Assembly (NCBI GenBank): GCA_910588225.1
Contig: CAJUQT010000040.1
Span: forward strand, 1 to 39,425
Direction: 5' to 3'
Length of the DNA stretch: 39,425 nt
From: an uncultured Acetatifactor sp.
GTDB taxonomy: Bacteria; Bacillota; Clostridia; Lachnospirales; Lachnospiraceae
Shown here: positions 8,585 through 17,059 of the stretch, one piece after another
Layout of the letters: each line of letters starts with the position of its first letter
Numbering within the stretch: position 1 is the first letter of the stretch
Notes under the pieces: model-generated
Seen by the model: only the letters and a program-made list of their open reading frames with translations
The model's database searches: none
What the model was told of the DNA's origin: nothing
Position numbers and translations under genes: made by a program

Positions 8585-8681
8585 AGGTGACTGTCATAAC
8601 CGATAAGCTGCAGGGCTGTGGCTGACTGTCTGGGACAAAGTGTGAAAATGAGACCTGAAAAGCAAAAAGGGAAGGATTATT

Positions 8682-9233
8682 ATGTCGTTCAGGATTGAGG
8701 AAGCGAACACGAAAGAACAGCTGGAATGTGTCAGAAAATTATATGAGGAGTCCTTTCCGAAGTCGGAGAAGAAGCCATTTTCCATGATACTGAAAAAACG
8801 TGCGGAAGGATTTTTTGACATCCTGGCTATAGAGAATGAGGAGGGACAGTTCTGCGGTCTGGCAATTATGCTGCTGGCCGATGGTCTGGCACTGTTAGAT
8901 TACCTTGCCATTGCTCCGGAATACCAGGGCGGCGGATCGGGGAGCAGTACCCTTCGGGAGCTGCGGGAACGTTATGGCCGCGGAAGCCTTGTGGTGGAGA
9001 TTGAAACCACGCTGGGAGAAGAAGCGGCGCAGGCGGAGAATGCGGAAGAACGTCTGCGCCGGAAAAGGTTTTACCTGCGAAATGGAATGAAGACTATGGA
9101 TTTTGTCGTGAATTTGTTCGGGGTGGAGATGGAGATTCTGACTTTTGGCAGGACAGTGACATTTGAGGAGTATTACGGCATTTATGAAGCAGTATTGCCG
9201 AAGAGGATGATGGATAAGATCAGGCTGGCGTGA
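8682..9233 (+). CDS. GNAT family N-acetyltransferase
   Basis: This is a 183-residue GNAT fold enzyme that would transfer an acyl group from acyl-CoA to an amine. Core motif A is visible: LDYLAIAPEYQGGGSGSSTL (about residues 71-90), with the Q-x-x-G-x-G/S pyrophosphate-binding loop at 82-87. The preceding strand (CGLAIMLLADGLALL) and the C-terminal RKRFYLRNGM motif also fit the fold. GGGAAGGATTATT precedes the ATG. The acceptor substrate is unknown, and the neighbours do not define it. No terminator is evident between the ABC operon and this gene, so readthrough is possible. Confidence 0.85.
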   Translation: MSFRIEEANTKEQLECVRKLYEESFPKSEKKPFSMILKKRAEGFFDILAIENEEGQFCGLAIMLLADGLALLDYLAIAPEYQGGGSGSSTLRELRERYGRGSLVVEIETTLGEEAAQAENAEERLRRKRFYLRNGMKTMDFVVNLFGVEMEILTFGRTVTFEEYYGIYEAVLPKRMMDKIRLA

Positions 9234-9407
9234 TGCCGGCCTTTATTCATATTGAACTATTGAAAAAGTCTGTTCGAGAGTATAAACTATATAGTACATA
9301 AATAAGGCGGCAGAAAAGTGGTGTGTTACTCCAGAGAGTCTGATTTGTATTGTTACGAGGAATGAGAAGAGCTGCATAATTGTGAACAAAGGAAAGGACA
9401 AAAGGCA

Positions 9408-10217
9408 ATGAAAGTGTACACATGTTTTCCGGAGGGAAAAGCAAAAGCGCTCACCATGAGCTATGACGACGGTAAACTTCAGGATGAGCGTCTGGTTGAA
9501 ATTTTCAATAAATACGGTATAAAGGGAACTTTTAACCTGAATTACGGGTTAATGGGACAGGATCCGCGCCGTATTGTGAGAGAGCGTATCAGGGAACTGT
9601 ATCAGGGACATGAAGTGGCAACACATACCATGACGCATCCGACTATTGCACGCTGTCCTTTGGTAGAAGCGGCGAGAGAAATTCTGGAAGAACGGATTGG
9701 GCTGGAAGCACTCACAGGCAGCCTGGTCCGGGGCCATGCCTATCCAAACGGTTCTTACAGTGAAGAAATCAAGCAATTATTTCGACAGCTTGGCATTGCA
9801 TATGGCCGGGTAGTGGAGGCAAGGGCAGATTATGAGCTGCCTGCGGACCCGCTGGAGTGGCATCCCACCTGTCATCACAATGATCCTGAACTGATGAAGA
9901 AGGCAGAATTTTTTGCTGAGTTTCAGAAAAAACAGTACTTAAAGCTTATGTATGTCTGGGGACACAGCTATGAATTTGATGACAGAGATAACTGGAATGT
10001 AATAGAAGAATTCTGCAGGTATATGGGCGGAAGGGAAGACATCTGGTATGCCGCTAACATTGAAATCATTGACTATATGGATGCGGCAGGGAACCTGAAA
10101 TTTTCTGGTAATAACGAAATGGTTTATAATCCCGGTGCCGGCAGTGTGTGGCTGAAAGTGAATGACGAGAAAACTGTAGAGGTAAAGGGCGGTACGGCAG
10201 TCAGTTTAAATGATTAA
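9408..10217 (+). CDS. Polysaccharide deacetylase family protein (NodB homology)
   Basis: This is a 269-residue protein with the NodB homology domain, whose members remove acetyl or related groups from carbohydrates using a metal held by Asp-His-His. Motif 1 is MSYDDG (residues 17-22, D20/D21). Motif 2 is THTMTHP, with the H-x3-H pair at 73 and 77. A basic-aromatic patch, RGHAYPNGSYSE (109-119), corresponds to motif 3. No signal peptide or membrane helix is present, so it appears cytoplasmic, unlike cell-wall deacetylases. It ends 18 bases before glycerol kinase and is probably co-transcribed with it. Its substrate is unknown and could be a small amide or carbohydrate. Confidence 0.82.
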   Translation: MKVYTCFPEGKAKALTMSYDDGKLQDERLVEIFNKYGIKGTFNLNYGLMGQDPRRIVRERIRELYQGHEVATHTMTHPTIARCPLVEAAREILEERIGLEALTGSLVRGHAYPNGSYSEEIKQLFRQLGIAYGRVVEARADYELPADPLEWHPTCHHNDPELMKKAEFFAEFQKKQYLKLMYVWGHSYEFDDRDNWNVIEEFCRYMGGREDIWYAANIEIIDYMDAAGNLKFSGNNEMVYNPGAGSVWLKVNDEKTVEVKGGTAVSLND

Positions 10218-10235
10218 ACGGAGGAGGCAGAAGAT

Positions 10236-11732
10236 ATGCAGACGTACATAATGGCCCTGGATCAGGGCACCACAAGTTCCCGTTGTATTTTGTTCGAAAA
10301 ATCAGGAAAAATTCATTTTATGTCACAGAAGGAATTCACTCAGATTTATCCTCAGCCTGGCTGGGTGGAGCATAATCCGAAGGAAATCTGGTCTTCTCAG
10401 CTGGCGGTGGCCACGGAATGCATGGCCATGGCGGGGGTAAACGCAGAGCAGATAGCTGCTGTGGGCATCACAAATCAGCGGGAAACTACGATTCTCTGGG
10501 ATAAAAATACCGGTGAGCCGGTGTACAATGCCATTGTATGGCAGTGCCGGCGTACCGCCGATATGATTGAGGCGCTAAAAGCGGATGGATTTGACCGGAA
10601 GATCAGAGAGAAGACGGGACTGGTGCCGGATGCTTACTTCAGCGCTTCCAAAATTGCATGGATTCTGCAGAATGTGCCCGGGGCAAGAGAAAAGGCGGAA
10701 GCAGGAGAGCTGCTGTTCGGCACGGTGGATACCTGGCTTATCTGGAATCTGACCAAAGGGAAGGTGCATGTGACGGATTATACCAATGCTTCCAGGACCA
10801 TGTTTTTCGACATCCACAGACTTTGCTGGGATGAGGAGATAATGGAGCGGTTCGGGATTCCGGCGGGGATTCTGCCGAAGGTGCGGCCATCTGGCTTTGT
10901 CTTCGGGCATACGGACAGTTCCGTTCTGGGAGGAGAGATTCCCATTGCCGGGGCAGCCGGAGATCAGCAGGCGGCATTGTTCGGACAGTGCTGCTTCGAG
11001 AAGGGGGAAGTAAAGAATACATATGGAACCGGCTGCTTTCTGCTGATGAATACGGGAAATGACGCGATTGTGTCCAGGTCCGGACTGCTGACCACCATTG
11101 CCGCGGGGACATCTGAGAAACCGGAATATGCGCTGGAGGGCAGTGTATTTGTGGCGGGCGCGGGAGTACAGTGGCTTCGGGACAGCATGAGAATGCTGAA
11201 AAGTGCCGCACAGTCCCAGAGCTACTGCGAGGCGGTGGAGGATACTGCCGGCGTGTATGTGGTACCTGCTTTTGCAGGTATGGGGGCGCCCTACTGGAAT
11301 CAGTATGCCAGGGGCACTGTGGTGGGTCTGACAAGAGGCTGTGCGAAAGAACATTTCATTCGCGCTGCCCTGGAGTCCATTGCCTACCAGACGGCGGATG
11401 TGCTGCAGGCCATGGAGCAGGACAGCGGAATCTGCCTGAAGAATCTGAAGGTGGACGGCGGCGCCAGCGCCAATGATTTCCTGATGCAGTTCCAGGCCGA
11501 TATTGTGAATACCCGGGTGCAGCGGCCCGAATGCATCGAGACTACGGCGCTGGGGGCGGCTTATCTGGCAGGGCTGGCGGTGGGTTACTGGGAGAATAAG
11601 GAAGAAATCAGGACGAACTGGCAGATTGGAAGAATATTCGAGCCCGTGATGGAAAAAGGTAAGAGGACAGAGCTTCTGAAAGGCTGGAAACGGGCCGTAA
11701 AATGTGCTCTTGTGTGGGCGGAAGAGGAATAA
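10236..11732 (+). CDS. glpK: Glycerol kinase
   Basis: This 498-residue cytoplasmic enzyme phosphorylates glycerol with ATP to sn-glycerol 3-phosphate. The full FGGY-kinase pattern is present: ALDQGTTSSRCILF near the N-terminus, GITNQRETTILWDK (77-90), the YFSASKIAWIL region, DTWLIWNLT (165-173), GAAGDQQAALFG (239-250), YGTGCFLLMNTG (263-274), and VDGGASANDFLMQFQAD near the C-terminus. Length matches bacterial GlpK. In enterococcal GlpK a His in a YHF/YG motif is phosphorylated by the PTS protein HPr. The matching stretch here (GHTDSSVLGG, 224-233) seems to lack that His, so PTS control of this type is not expected. No glpF or glpD lies nearby. CGGAGGAGG precedes the ATG, and an intrinsic terminator follows. 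Confidence 0.95.
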   Translation: MQTYIMALDQGTTSSRCILFEKSGKIHFMSQKEFTQIYPQPGWVEHNPKEIWSSQLAVATECMAMAGVNAEQIAAVGITNQRETTILWDKNTGEPVYNAIVWQCRRTADMIEALKADGFDRKIREKTGLVPDAYFSASKIAWILQNVPGAREKAEAGELLFGTVDTWLIWNLTKGKVHVTDYTNASRTMFFDIHRLCWDEEIMERFGIPAGILPKVRPSGFVFGHTDSSVLGGEIPIAGAAGDQQAALFGQCCFEKGEVKNTYGTGCFLLMNTGNDAIVSRSGLLTTIAAGTSEKPEYALEGSVFVAGAGVQWLRDSMRMLKSAAQSQSYCEAVEDTAGVYVVPAFAGMGAPYWNQYARGTVVGLTRGCAKEHFIRAALESIAYQTADVLQAMEQDSGICLKNLKVDGGASANDFLMQFQADIVNTRVQRPECIETTALGAAYLAGLAVGYWENKEEIRTNWQIGRIFEPVMEKGKRTELLKGWKRAVKCALVWAEEE

Positions 11733-11751
11733 CAGAGCTGAACAGACAGGA

Positions 11752-11778
11752 AAGGACGGGGAAATCCCGCCCTTTTTT
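11752..11778 (+). terminator. Intrinsic terminator after glpK
   Basis: AAGGACGGG (11752-11760) and CCCGCCCTT (11766-11774) form a 9-bp stem with one A-C mismatch and a GAAAT loop. The stem is followed by a run of T (to 11778). It closes the deacetylase-glpK unit. Confidence 0.88.
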
Positions 11779-11804
11779 GCGTGATGAGAATTGATCTGCA
11801 CTAC

Positions 11805-11832
11805 TTGTAATGCATGAGAAATGTGGTAAAAT
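11805..11832 (+). promoter_or_regulatory. Extended -10 sigma-A promoter of the aminotransferase gene
   Basis: TTGTAA (11805-11810), a 16-base spacer and TAAAAT (11827-11832) are preceded by a TG one base upstream of the -10 (TGGTAAAAT), an extended -10 element. It lies 34 bases before the aminotransferase start, just after the glpK terminator. Confidence 0.7.
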
Positions 11833-11865
11833 AGTCAGAAAGAGCTTAAGAAAGGATAATGGATT

Positions 11866-13053
11866 ATGTTAGTTCAGAAATATAAGGATATGCTGTCAGG
11901 CAAATCTGTGATCAGAGAATTGTCGGAGTTTGCCACAGCCAGAGGGCAGGAAATCGGGTATGAGAATGTGTTTGACTACAGTCTCGGGAATCCTTCTGTG
12001 CCGGCTCCCCGGGAATTTACGGATGAAATGATACGTATGCTGAAGCAGATGGGAACAAATGAGCTGCATGGCTACAGTCCCAGCCTGGGTATTCCCGGTG
12101 TCAGAGAGGCTGTGGCGATGTCTCTGGAGAAACGCTTCGGACTGCCTTATCGTAAGGAACACATTTTTATGGCGGTGGGAGCGGCCGGAGCCCTGGCCCA
12201 TGCTTTCCGGCTGGTGACGGAGCCCGGGGACGAGATTCTGACCTTTGCGCCTTATTTTCCGGAATACGGCCCCTATGTGAATCTGACAGGGGCGGTGCTG
12301 AAGGTGGTGCCGCCGGATACGGAAAGCTTTCAGATTCATTTTGCAAAATTCGAGGAAATGCTCACGGAAAAGGTGATGGCGGTGCTGATCAACACCCCGA
12401 ACAACCCCTCGGGGGTAGTATATTCTGCGGAAACTTTGGAGAGGATGGCAGATTTGCTGCGGAAGAAATCAGCGGAATACGGGCATACTATTTATCTGAT
12501 ATCAGATGAGCCCTATCGTGAGATTGTGTTTCAGGGAGTGGATGCCCCCTGTGTGTCCGCATTTTATGACGATACTATTATGTGCTATTCCTTCTCAAAA
12601 TCCCTGTCTATTCCGGGAGAGCGAATCGGCTATGTGGCGGTGAACCCGGCCTGCAGGGATGCGGAAGATATGGTATATATGTGCGGTCAGATTTCCAGGG
12701 GCATCGGGCATAACTGTCCGCCGTCCATCATACAGCTGGCGGTGGCTAAAGTGCTGGATAAGACAGCGGATTTAAGTGTCTATGAGACGAATATGAATCT
12801 GTTGTATCAGGAAATGACAGAACTGGGCTTTACCTGTGTGAAGCCGGGCGGGACTTTTTACATTTTCCCCAGAGCGCTGGAGGAAGATGCGAAGGAATTC
12901 TGCCGGAAGGCATTAAAATATGATCTGATTCTGGTGCCAGGGGATACTTTCGGTGCGCCGGGCTATTTCCGTATGGCGTATTGCATTGATACGGAGAAGG
13001 TGGAGCGGTCGCTGGCGGCACTGAGACGATTTGTGAAGGAAGTGTATCGCTGA
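11866..13053 (+). CDS. Pyridoxal-phosphate-dependent class I/II aminotransferase
   Basis: This is a 395-residue fold-type I aminotransferase. The PLP lysine is K245 in SFSKSLSIPGERIGY. N180 in NTPNNPSG and D214 in ISDEPY contact the cofactor, and the RMAYC arginine near the C-terminus would bind the substrate carboxylate. The N-terminal GNPSVPAP and GYSPSLGIPGVREAVA motifs are typical of the aspartate aminotransferase group. The Clostridia subset most like this is annotated as pyridoxal-phosphate-dependent aminotransferase without a fixed substrate. It has its own promoter and sits apart from any amino-acid biosynthesis cluster. The substrate could be aspartate, an aromatic or a branched amino acid. 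Confidence 0.92.
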   Translation: MLVQKYKDMLSGKSVIRELSEFATARGQEIGYENVFDYSLGNPSVPAPREFTDEMIRMLKQMGTNELHGYSPSLGIPGVREAVAMSLEKRFGLPYRKEHIFMAVGAAGALAHAFRLVTEPGDEILTFAPYFPEYGPYVNLTGAVLKVVPPDTESFQIHFAKFEEMLTEKVMAVLINTPNNPSGVVYSAETLERMADLLRKKSAEYGHTIYLISDEPYREIVFQGVDAPCVSAFYDDTIMCYSFSKSLSIPGERIGYVAVNPACRDAEDMVYMCGQISRGIGHNCPPSIIQLAVAKVLDKTADLSVYETNMNLLYQEMTELGFTCVKPGGTFYIFPRALEEDAKEFCRKALKYDLILVPGDTFGAPGYFRMAYCIDTEKVERSLAALRRFVKEVYR

Positions 13054-13193
13054 GAGAGGAATCAATTTACTGGCAGGCTGGACAGGCAGATGGGTTATTG
13101 CCGATATTTTGAGAAGGCTATAGGCTGGAGAAAGGGATCGAAGTATATGATACCGACGAAACCAGCCGAAGGATTTTGAAAGGTGGGATGAAG

Positions 13194-14048
13194 ATGTATC
13201 AGGCAGGATTGATACTGGAGGGCGGCGGAATGAAGGGGGTCTATACCGCCGGTGTAATTGATTTTTTCCTGGATAAGGGAATCGAATTTTCCAGCGTATA
13301 CGGTGTGTCGGCGGGGGCATGCAGCATGTGCAGCTATCTGTCAAAGCAGAGAAAACGTGCGCTGGACGTCTGTATTGACTATCTGGACAGCAGGAAATAC
13401 TGCAGCCTGGAAAGTCTGCTGACCACAGGCGATTTGTTTAATGTGGAGATGTGCTATCATCTGATTCCAGAGTATCTGAATCCGTATGATTATGATACTT
13501 TTAACCAGTATAAGGGAAAGGCATACAGCGTGGCCACGGATATTGCCTCCGGAAGGCCGGAATATTTCCGCATCCGGGATATGAGAAAAGATATCGATAA
13601 AATCCGGGCTTCCGCTTCGCTTCCTCTTGTGTCGAGAAATGTGAAAATTAACGGGAAATTTTATCTGGACGGAGGAATCAGCGACTCTCTTCCGCTGCAG
13701 AAGTCCATTATGGATGGGAACCGTAAAAATGTGGTTGTTATGACCAAAGAGACGGGCTATGAGAAAGGGCCTGTGGGATGGCTTTCTTTCTGGCTGACAA
13801 AATTAAGATACTGGCGCTATCCAAAAGTGGCAAGCAGGATAGCGGAGCGGCATATGCATTATAATGAACAGGCCGCATACATTGAGAGACTGCGGAAAAG
13901 CGGAGAGGTGTTCGTGATACGGCCGAAAAAAACAGGTAACGTAGGCCGTGTGGAGAAGGATGTGAAGAAGCTCAAAGCGCTTTATCGGCAGGGGTATGCA
14001 GACGCTAAGGTCTGCTATGGGGAAATGAAGCGGTTTCTGGAGAGCTGA
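13194..14048 (+). CDS. Patatin-like phospholipase
   Basis: This is a 284-residue serine acyl hydrolase of the patatin/RssA type, which cleaves acyl esters of lipids with a Ser-Asp dyad. The oxyanion loop is GGGMKG (10-15), the nucleophile elbow is GVSAG (38-42, Ser40), and the Asp lies in the DGG motif (159-161) within FYLDGGISDSLPL. It has no signal peptide or membrane helix, so it is probably cytoplasmic or membrane-peripheral. In-frame TTG (13176) and ATG (13188) codons precede, but AGGTGGG is best spaced for ATG 13194. It is followed closely by uppP (58 bases), suggesting co-transcription and a possible role in lipid turnover. Confidence 0.9.
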   Translation: MYQAGLILEGGGMKGVYTAGVIDFFLDKGIEFSSVYGVSAGACSMCSYLSKQRKRALDVCIDYLDSRKYCSLESLLTTGDLFNVEMCYHLIPEYLNPYDYDTFNQYKGKAYSVATDIASGRPEYFRIRDMRKDIDKIRASASLPLVSRNVKINGKFYLDGGISDSLPLQKSIMDGNRKNVVVMTKETGYEKGPVGWLSFWLTKLRYWRYPKVASRIAERHMHYNEQAAYIERLRKSGEVFVIRPKKTGNVGRVEKDVKKLKALYRQGYADAKVCYGEMKRFLES

Positions 14049-14106
14049 AGAAGACGCGGCAGAAAAGTGAAATAAGACAGAATTAAGAAAGAAATGGAGA
14101 TAAAAA

Positions 14107-14985
14107 ATGATCGAAATTATCAAAGCAATCATCTATGGCATTGTGGAAGGAATTACCGAGTGGCTGCCCATCAGCAGCACAGGACATCTGATTCTGGTGG
14201 AAAGTCTGATGCCTTTTCAGACAGTGGAGGCAGGGGGCACCGTCAGCGAAGAATTTTTTGGAATGTTTGATGTGGTGATTCAGCTGGGGGCTATTCTGGC
14301 GGTGGTGGTGCTGTTCTGGAGTCAGATATGGCCTTTTGCACTGACAAAAAAGGAACGGGAGAAACAGAGAGGAACCGGAATTATGACATATTTTAAAAAG
14401 GATATCTGGATCCTGTGGTTTAAGATTCTGGTATCCTGTGTTCCTGCGGCGGTAATCGGGATTCTGTTTGACGATGTATTTGACGCATTGTTCTACAATC
14501 CCGTCTGCGTGGCCATTGCATTGATTGTGTTCGGTGTGGCGTTTATTATCATTGAGAACTGGAATAAAGAAAGGCAGCCGAAGGTGAGGAAATTGTCACA
14601 GATTACATACCAGACGGCTTTGATGATTGGTGTGTTTCAGGTGATCGCGGCTGTTTTTCCCGGCACGTCCCGCTCTGGCGCCACCATTGTGGGGGCTTTG
14701 CTGATCGGTGTGTCCAGGACCGTTGCGGCAGAGTATACCTTCTTTCTGGCCATTCCGGTGATGTTTGGCGCCAGCCTGCTGAAGGTGGTGAAGTTCGGCT
14801 TTGCATTTACATCGCTGGAGCTGACATTGCTTATCGTAGGCACAGTGGTGTCCTTTATCGTATCCCTGTTCGTGCTTCGTTTCCTGATGGGATATATTAA
14901 AAAGCACGACTTTAAGGTGTTCGGCTGGTATCGGATTGCGCTGGGGGCAGTGGTGCTTCTGTATTTTGGATTAATGGTGAAGTGA
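14107..14985 (+). CDS. uppP: Undecaprenyl-diphosphate phosphatase (BacA/UppP family)
   Basis: This 292-residue membrane enzyme dephosphorylates undecaprenyl pyrophosphate to recycle the lipid carrier for cell-wall synthesis, and gives basal bacitracin tolerance. Both family signatures are visible: EGITEWLPISSTGHLIL (residues 14-30, with the Glu and Ser/His that form the catalytic site) and PGTSRSGATI (185-194). About eight hydrophobic helices cover the rest. Length is slightly above the usual 270-285 because of a polar insert near residues 80-100. GGAGATAAAAA precedes the ATG. The gene ends at a strong bidirectional terminator shared with the converging ABC operon. Confidence 0.95.
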   Translation: MIEIIKAIIYGIVEGITEWLPISSTGHLILVESLMPFQTVEAGGTVSEEFFGMFDVVIQLGAILAVVVLFWSQIWPFALTKKEREKQRGTGIMTYFKKDIWILWFKILVSCVPAAVIGILFDDVFDALFYNPVCVAIALIVFGVAFIIIENWNKERQPKVRKLSQITYQTALMIGVFQVIAAVFPGTSRSGATIVGALLIGVSRTVAAEYTFFLAIPVMFGASLLKVVKFGFAFTSLELTLLIVGTVVSFIVSLFVLRFLMGYIKKHDFKVFGWYRIALGAVVLLYFGLMVK

Positions 14986-15000
14986 AGAGATTGGGGATTA

Positions 15001-15031
15001 AAAAAGGGGGCTGAATCAAAGCCCCCTTTTT
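15001..15031. terminator. Bidirectional intrinsic terminator
   Basis: AAAAAGGGGGC (15001-15011) pairs perfectly with GCCCCCTTTTT (15021-15031) around a 9-base loop. The A-tract on one side and T-tract on the other make it work in both directions. It lies between uppP (plus) and the ABC permease gene (minus), where the two converge. Confidence 0.93.
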
Positions 15032-15057
15032 GTCTTTCATGTGCACAGAAGATCCCA

Positions 15058-16179
15058 TCATCCCATTACCTGATGACAGGCAAATACATGTCTGGCATAA
15101 AGAATACAGATAAGAGTGGCTGTAAGCGCAACAGGAAGCGCCAGCCATATGATATTCAGCTGAAAATCTCCAGCCTTCAGCAGGGGATAATTGAAAATAT
15201 CTGCCAGCTGCATTTGCCGTATGGGGAAAAACTGTGCGGGCAGGTTTAAAATGCCCCAGCTCTTCCATGGAAGAAACATGGGCACCACGAATACCACAAA
15301 GGATATAACCAGGCTGGTGAAGGTACTTTTGGCCATGGCGGATATCAGGATGGAGGCCGCCGTCAGTGTCAGCCCTGCGGTAAACCACATGAGAAGGGCA
15401 TACAGGACACCCTGTCCGGCGGTCATGGGGTAGGAGATGCCTGTAAAAGCATCGAAATGACTCAGCTGTAGAGAAGTATTCCAGCCATCCGTCCCATAGT
15501 GGAAGAGATAGACGGCTCCAAAAATCAGAAGAACCAATGCCGTGAGAACCAAAGAGATCAGGAATCCGGCAATGATTTTTGCCCAGGCACATTTTGACTT
15601 GCCATAAGCGCCGGTCAGGATCAGTGCATCTGTTCTTTTGGCATATTCTTCAGAGAACAGAGGGGCCAGAATAATGGTTATTACACAGCCCAATGAGAGC
15701 AGGGTATAAATGGAGACAAAGAGGAATTTTTCCCAGCCCGTGTAGCCCACATTCAGAGTGGGGGTCAGATCGCCGTAAACCTCCCGTACGCTCATTCCAT
15801 TCCAGGTACCGTCAGGCGCATAAAAATTCTGCAGGGAGGAATAGAGGAAATTGTGTGAATAATAGCGTTCAATAGAAGGATCTATGCCATTTTCCATCAT
15901 ATCTTCGTCTTTCATATCAAATTCTGCCAGGATAGCCTGCACCTTTTCATCTGTCAGAGGGCCTTCGTATTTTCGGCCGATGGCTCTGGCTGTCCGGATG
16001 GCTTCCTGATTTTCCAGAATGATCAGCTTACCATCCTGGAAATACTGCACGGTTTCTGTGCCGGGATAGAGCCACTGATAGGTCATGGCGATCAACATGA
16101 CTGCCATACCGCCCAGGCAGGCCCACACCAGCTTCTTTCCCACCAGCTTCTGCAATTCATATTTTATCAGTTCCCACAT
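15058..16179 (-). CDS. ABC-2 type transporter permease
   Basis: This is a 373-residue membrane subunit of an ABC transporter. One N-terminal helix follows MWELIKYELQKLVGKKLVW. A large extracytoplasmic domain covers about residues 45-170. A cluster of further helices (about 175-365) completes the ABC-2 permease layout, as in bacitracin- or lantibiotic-type exporters. The reading frame is open upstream, but the ATG at 16179 follows GGGAGAG and begins the conserved part. It overlaps the ATPase gene by 23 bases, so the two are coupled. The large external loop is shared with permeases that handle peptides or antimicrobials. The actual substrate is unknown. Confidence 0.82.
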   Translation of the reverse strand: MWELIKYELQKLVGKKLVWACLGGMAVMLIAMTYQWLYPGTETVQYFQDGKLIILENQEAIRTARAIGRKYEGPLTDEKVQAILAEFDMKDEDMMENGIDPSIERYYSHNFLYSSLQNFYAPDGTWNGMSVREVYGDLTPTLNVGYTGWEKFLFVSIYTLLSLGCVITIILAPLFSEEYAKRTDALILTGAYGKSKCAWAKIIAGFLISLVLTALVLLIFGAVYLFHYGTDGWNTSLQLSHFDAFTGISYPMTAGQGVLYALLMWFTAGLTLTAASILISAMAKSTFTSLVISFVVFVVPMFLPWKSWGILNLPAQFFPIRQMQLADIFNYPLLKAGDFQLNIIWLALPVALTATLICILYARHVFACHQVMG

Positions 16180-17059
16180 GGTTTTCTCTCCCTTCTTCCT
16201 CGTCGTTAAAGTAATACATGTACAGATCCTCCAGATTGGGGACCGCCTCACGGGCCTCCGGCAGGGGCAGTTCATTCGAGAGCAGGCGCAGAACGGTTTC
16301 TTCTCCTTCATTCCGCAGGTTGATTACATCGAAGGATTCCGATATCTGGCTGGCCACAGCGGCAGGTACACGACATTCCCAGATCTTGCCCCTGACGCTC
16401 CGGATGATTTCATCCGGTTTGCCGGAAAGCATCAGAGCCCCCTTCTTCATGACCAGGATTTCACCGGCAATATATTCCACATCCGATACAATGTGGGTGG
16501 ACAGGAGGACAATTTTGTTGGCGGCAAAGGAGCTGATCAGATTCCGGAAATGAACCCGCTCCTTCGGATCCAGGCCGGCTGTGGGTTCGTCCAGAATCAA
16601 AATCTGTGGATTATTCAGCATAGCCTGAGCGATTCCAAGACGCTGCTTCATGCCGCCTGAGAAGGTCTTGATTTTCTTATCCTTTTCCTTCAGCAGCCCA
16701 ACGGTGTCCAACAGCTCCAGAGAACGCTGCCTGGCGTTTCCCCGGGAAAGCCCTTTGACCGCGGACATATAAAGCATGAATTTATACGCGCTGAAATCAG
16801 GATAATAGCCGAAATCCTGCGGAAGGTATCCCAGGAGACTGCGATATTTTTCCCCCATTTGACGGATTTCCTGATTGTCATAGAGGATTTCCCCTGCGGT
16901 GGGTGTCTGGATGTTGCACAGCAGGCGCATTAATGTGGTTTTCCCAGCTCCATTGGCACCCAGCAGTCCATATACGCCTCTGGTGAGGCACAGGTCTATG
17001 TGATCTACCGCGATTTTACTGCCGTATTGTTTTGTCAGTTTTTCTACTCTAAGTTCCAT
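16157..17059 (-). CDS. ABC transporter ATP-binding protein
   Basis: This is a 300-residue cytoplasmic ATPase that powers the adjacent permease. Walker A is GANGAGKT (34-41), the Q-loop is in YLPQDFGY, the signature is FSGGMKQR (133-140) and Walker B is LILDEPTAGLD (154-164), followed by the H-loop in LLSTHIVSD. An extra domain of about 75 residues after the ATPase core is typical of the drug/bacitracin-exporter subclass (CcmA-like). The MEL start is chosen because GGGAG lies just upstream and the preceding residues of the open frame are low-quality. The gene overlaps the upstream membrane-protein gene by 16 bases and the permease gene by 23 bases, marking a tight operon under the ECF sigma gene. 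Confidence 0.93.
   Translation of the reverse strand: MELRVEKLTKQYGSKIAVDHIDLCLTRGVYGLLGANGAGKTTLMRLLCNIQTPTAGEILYDNQEIRQMGEKYRSLLGYLPQDFGYYPDFSAYKFMLYMSAVKGLSRGNARQRSLELLDTVGLLKEKDKKIKTFSGGMKQRLGIAQAMLNNPQILILDEPTAGLDPKERVHFRNLISSFAANKIVLLSTHIVSDVEYIAGEILVMKKGALMLSGKPDEIIRSVRGKIWECRVPAAVASQISESFDVINLRNEGEETVLRLLSNELPLPEAREAVPNLEDLYMYYFNDEEEGRENHVGTDKI

Noticed and set aside
10575..11801. A 408-codon minus-strand frame opposite glpK
   Set aside because: It is a shadow of a well-conserved glycerol kinase gene, with no motif and no start signal.
16180..16311. Extended start of the ABC permease frame
   Set aside because: The added residues come from the ATPase gene read in another frame. The ATG at 16179 has a ribosome site and begins the hydrophobic permease N-terminus.
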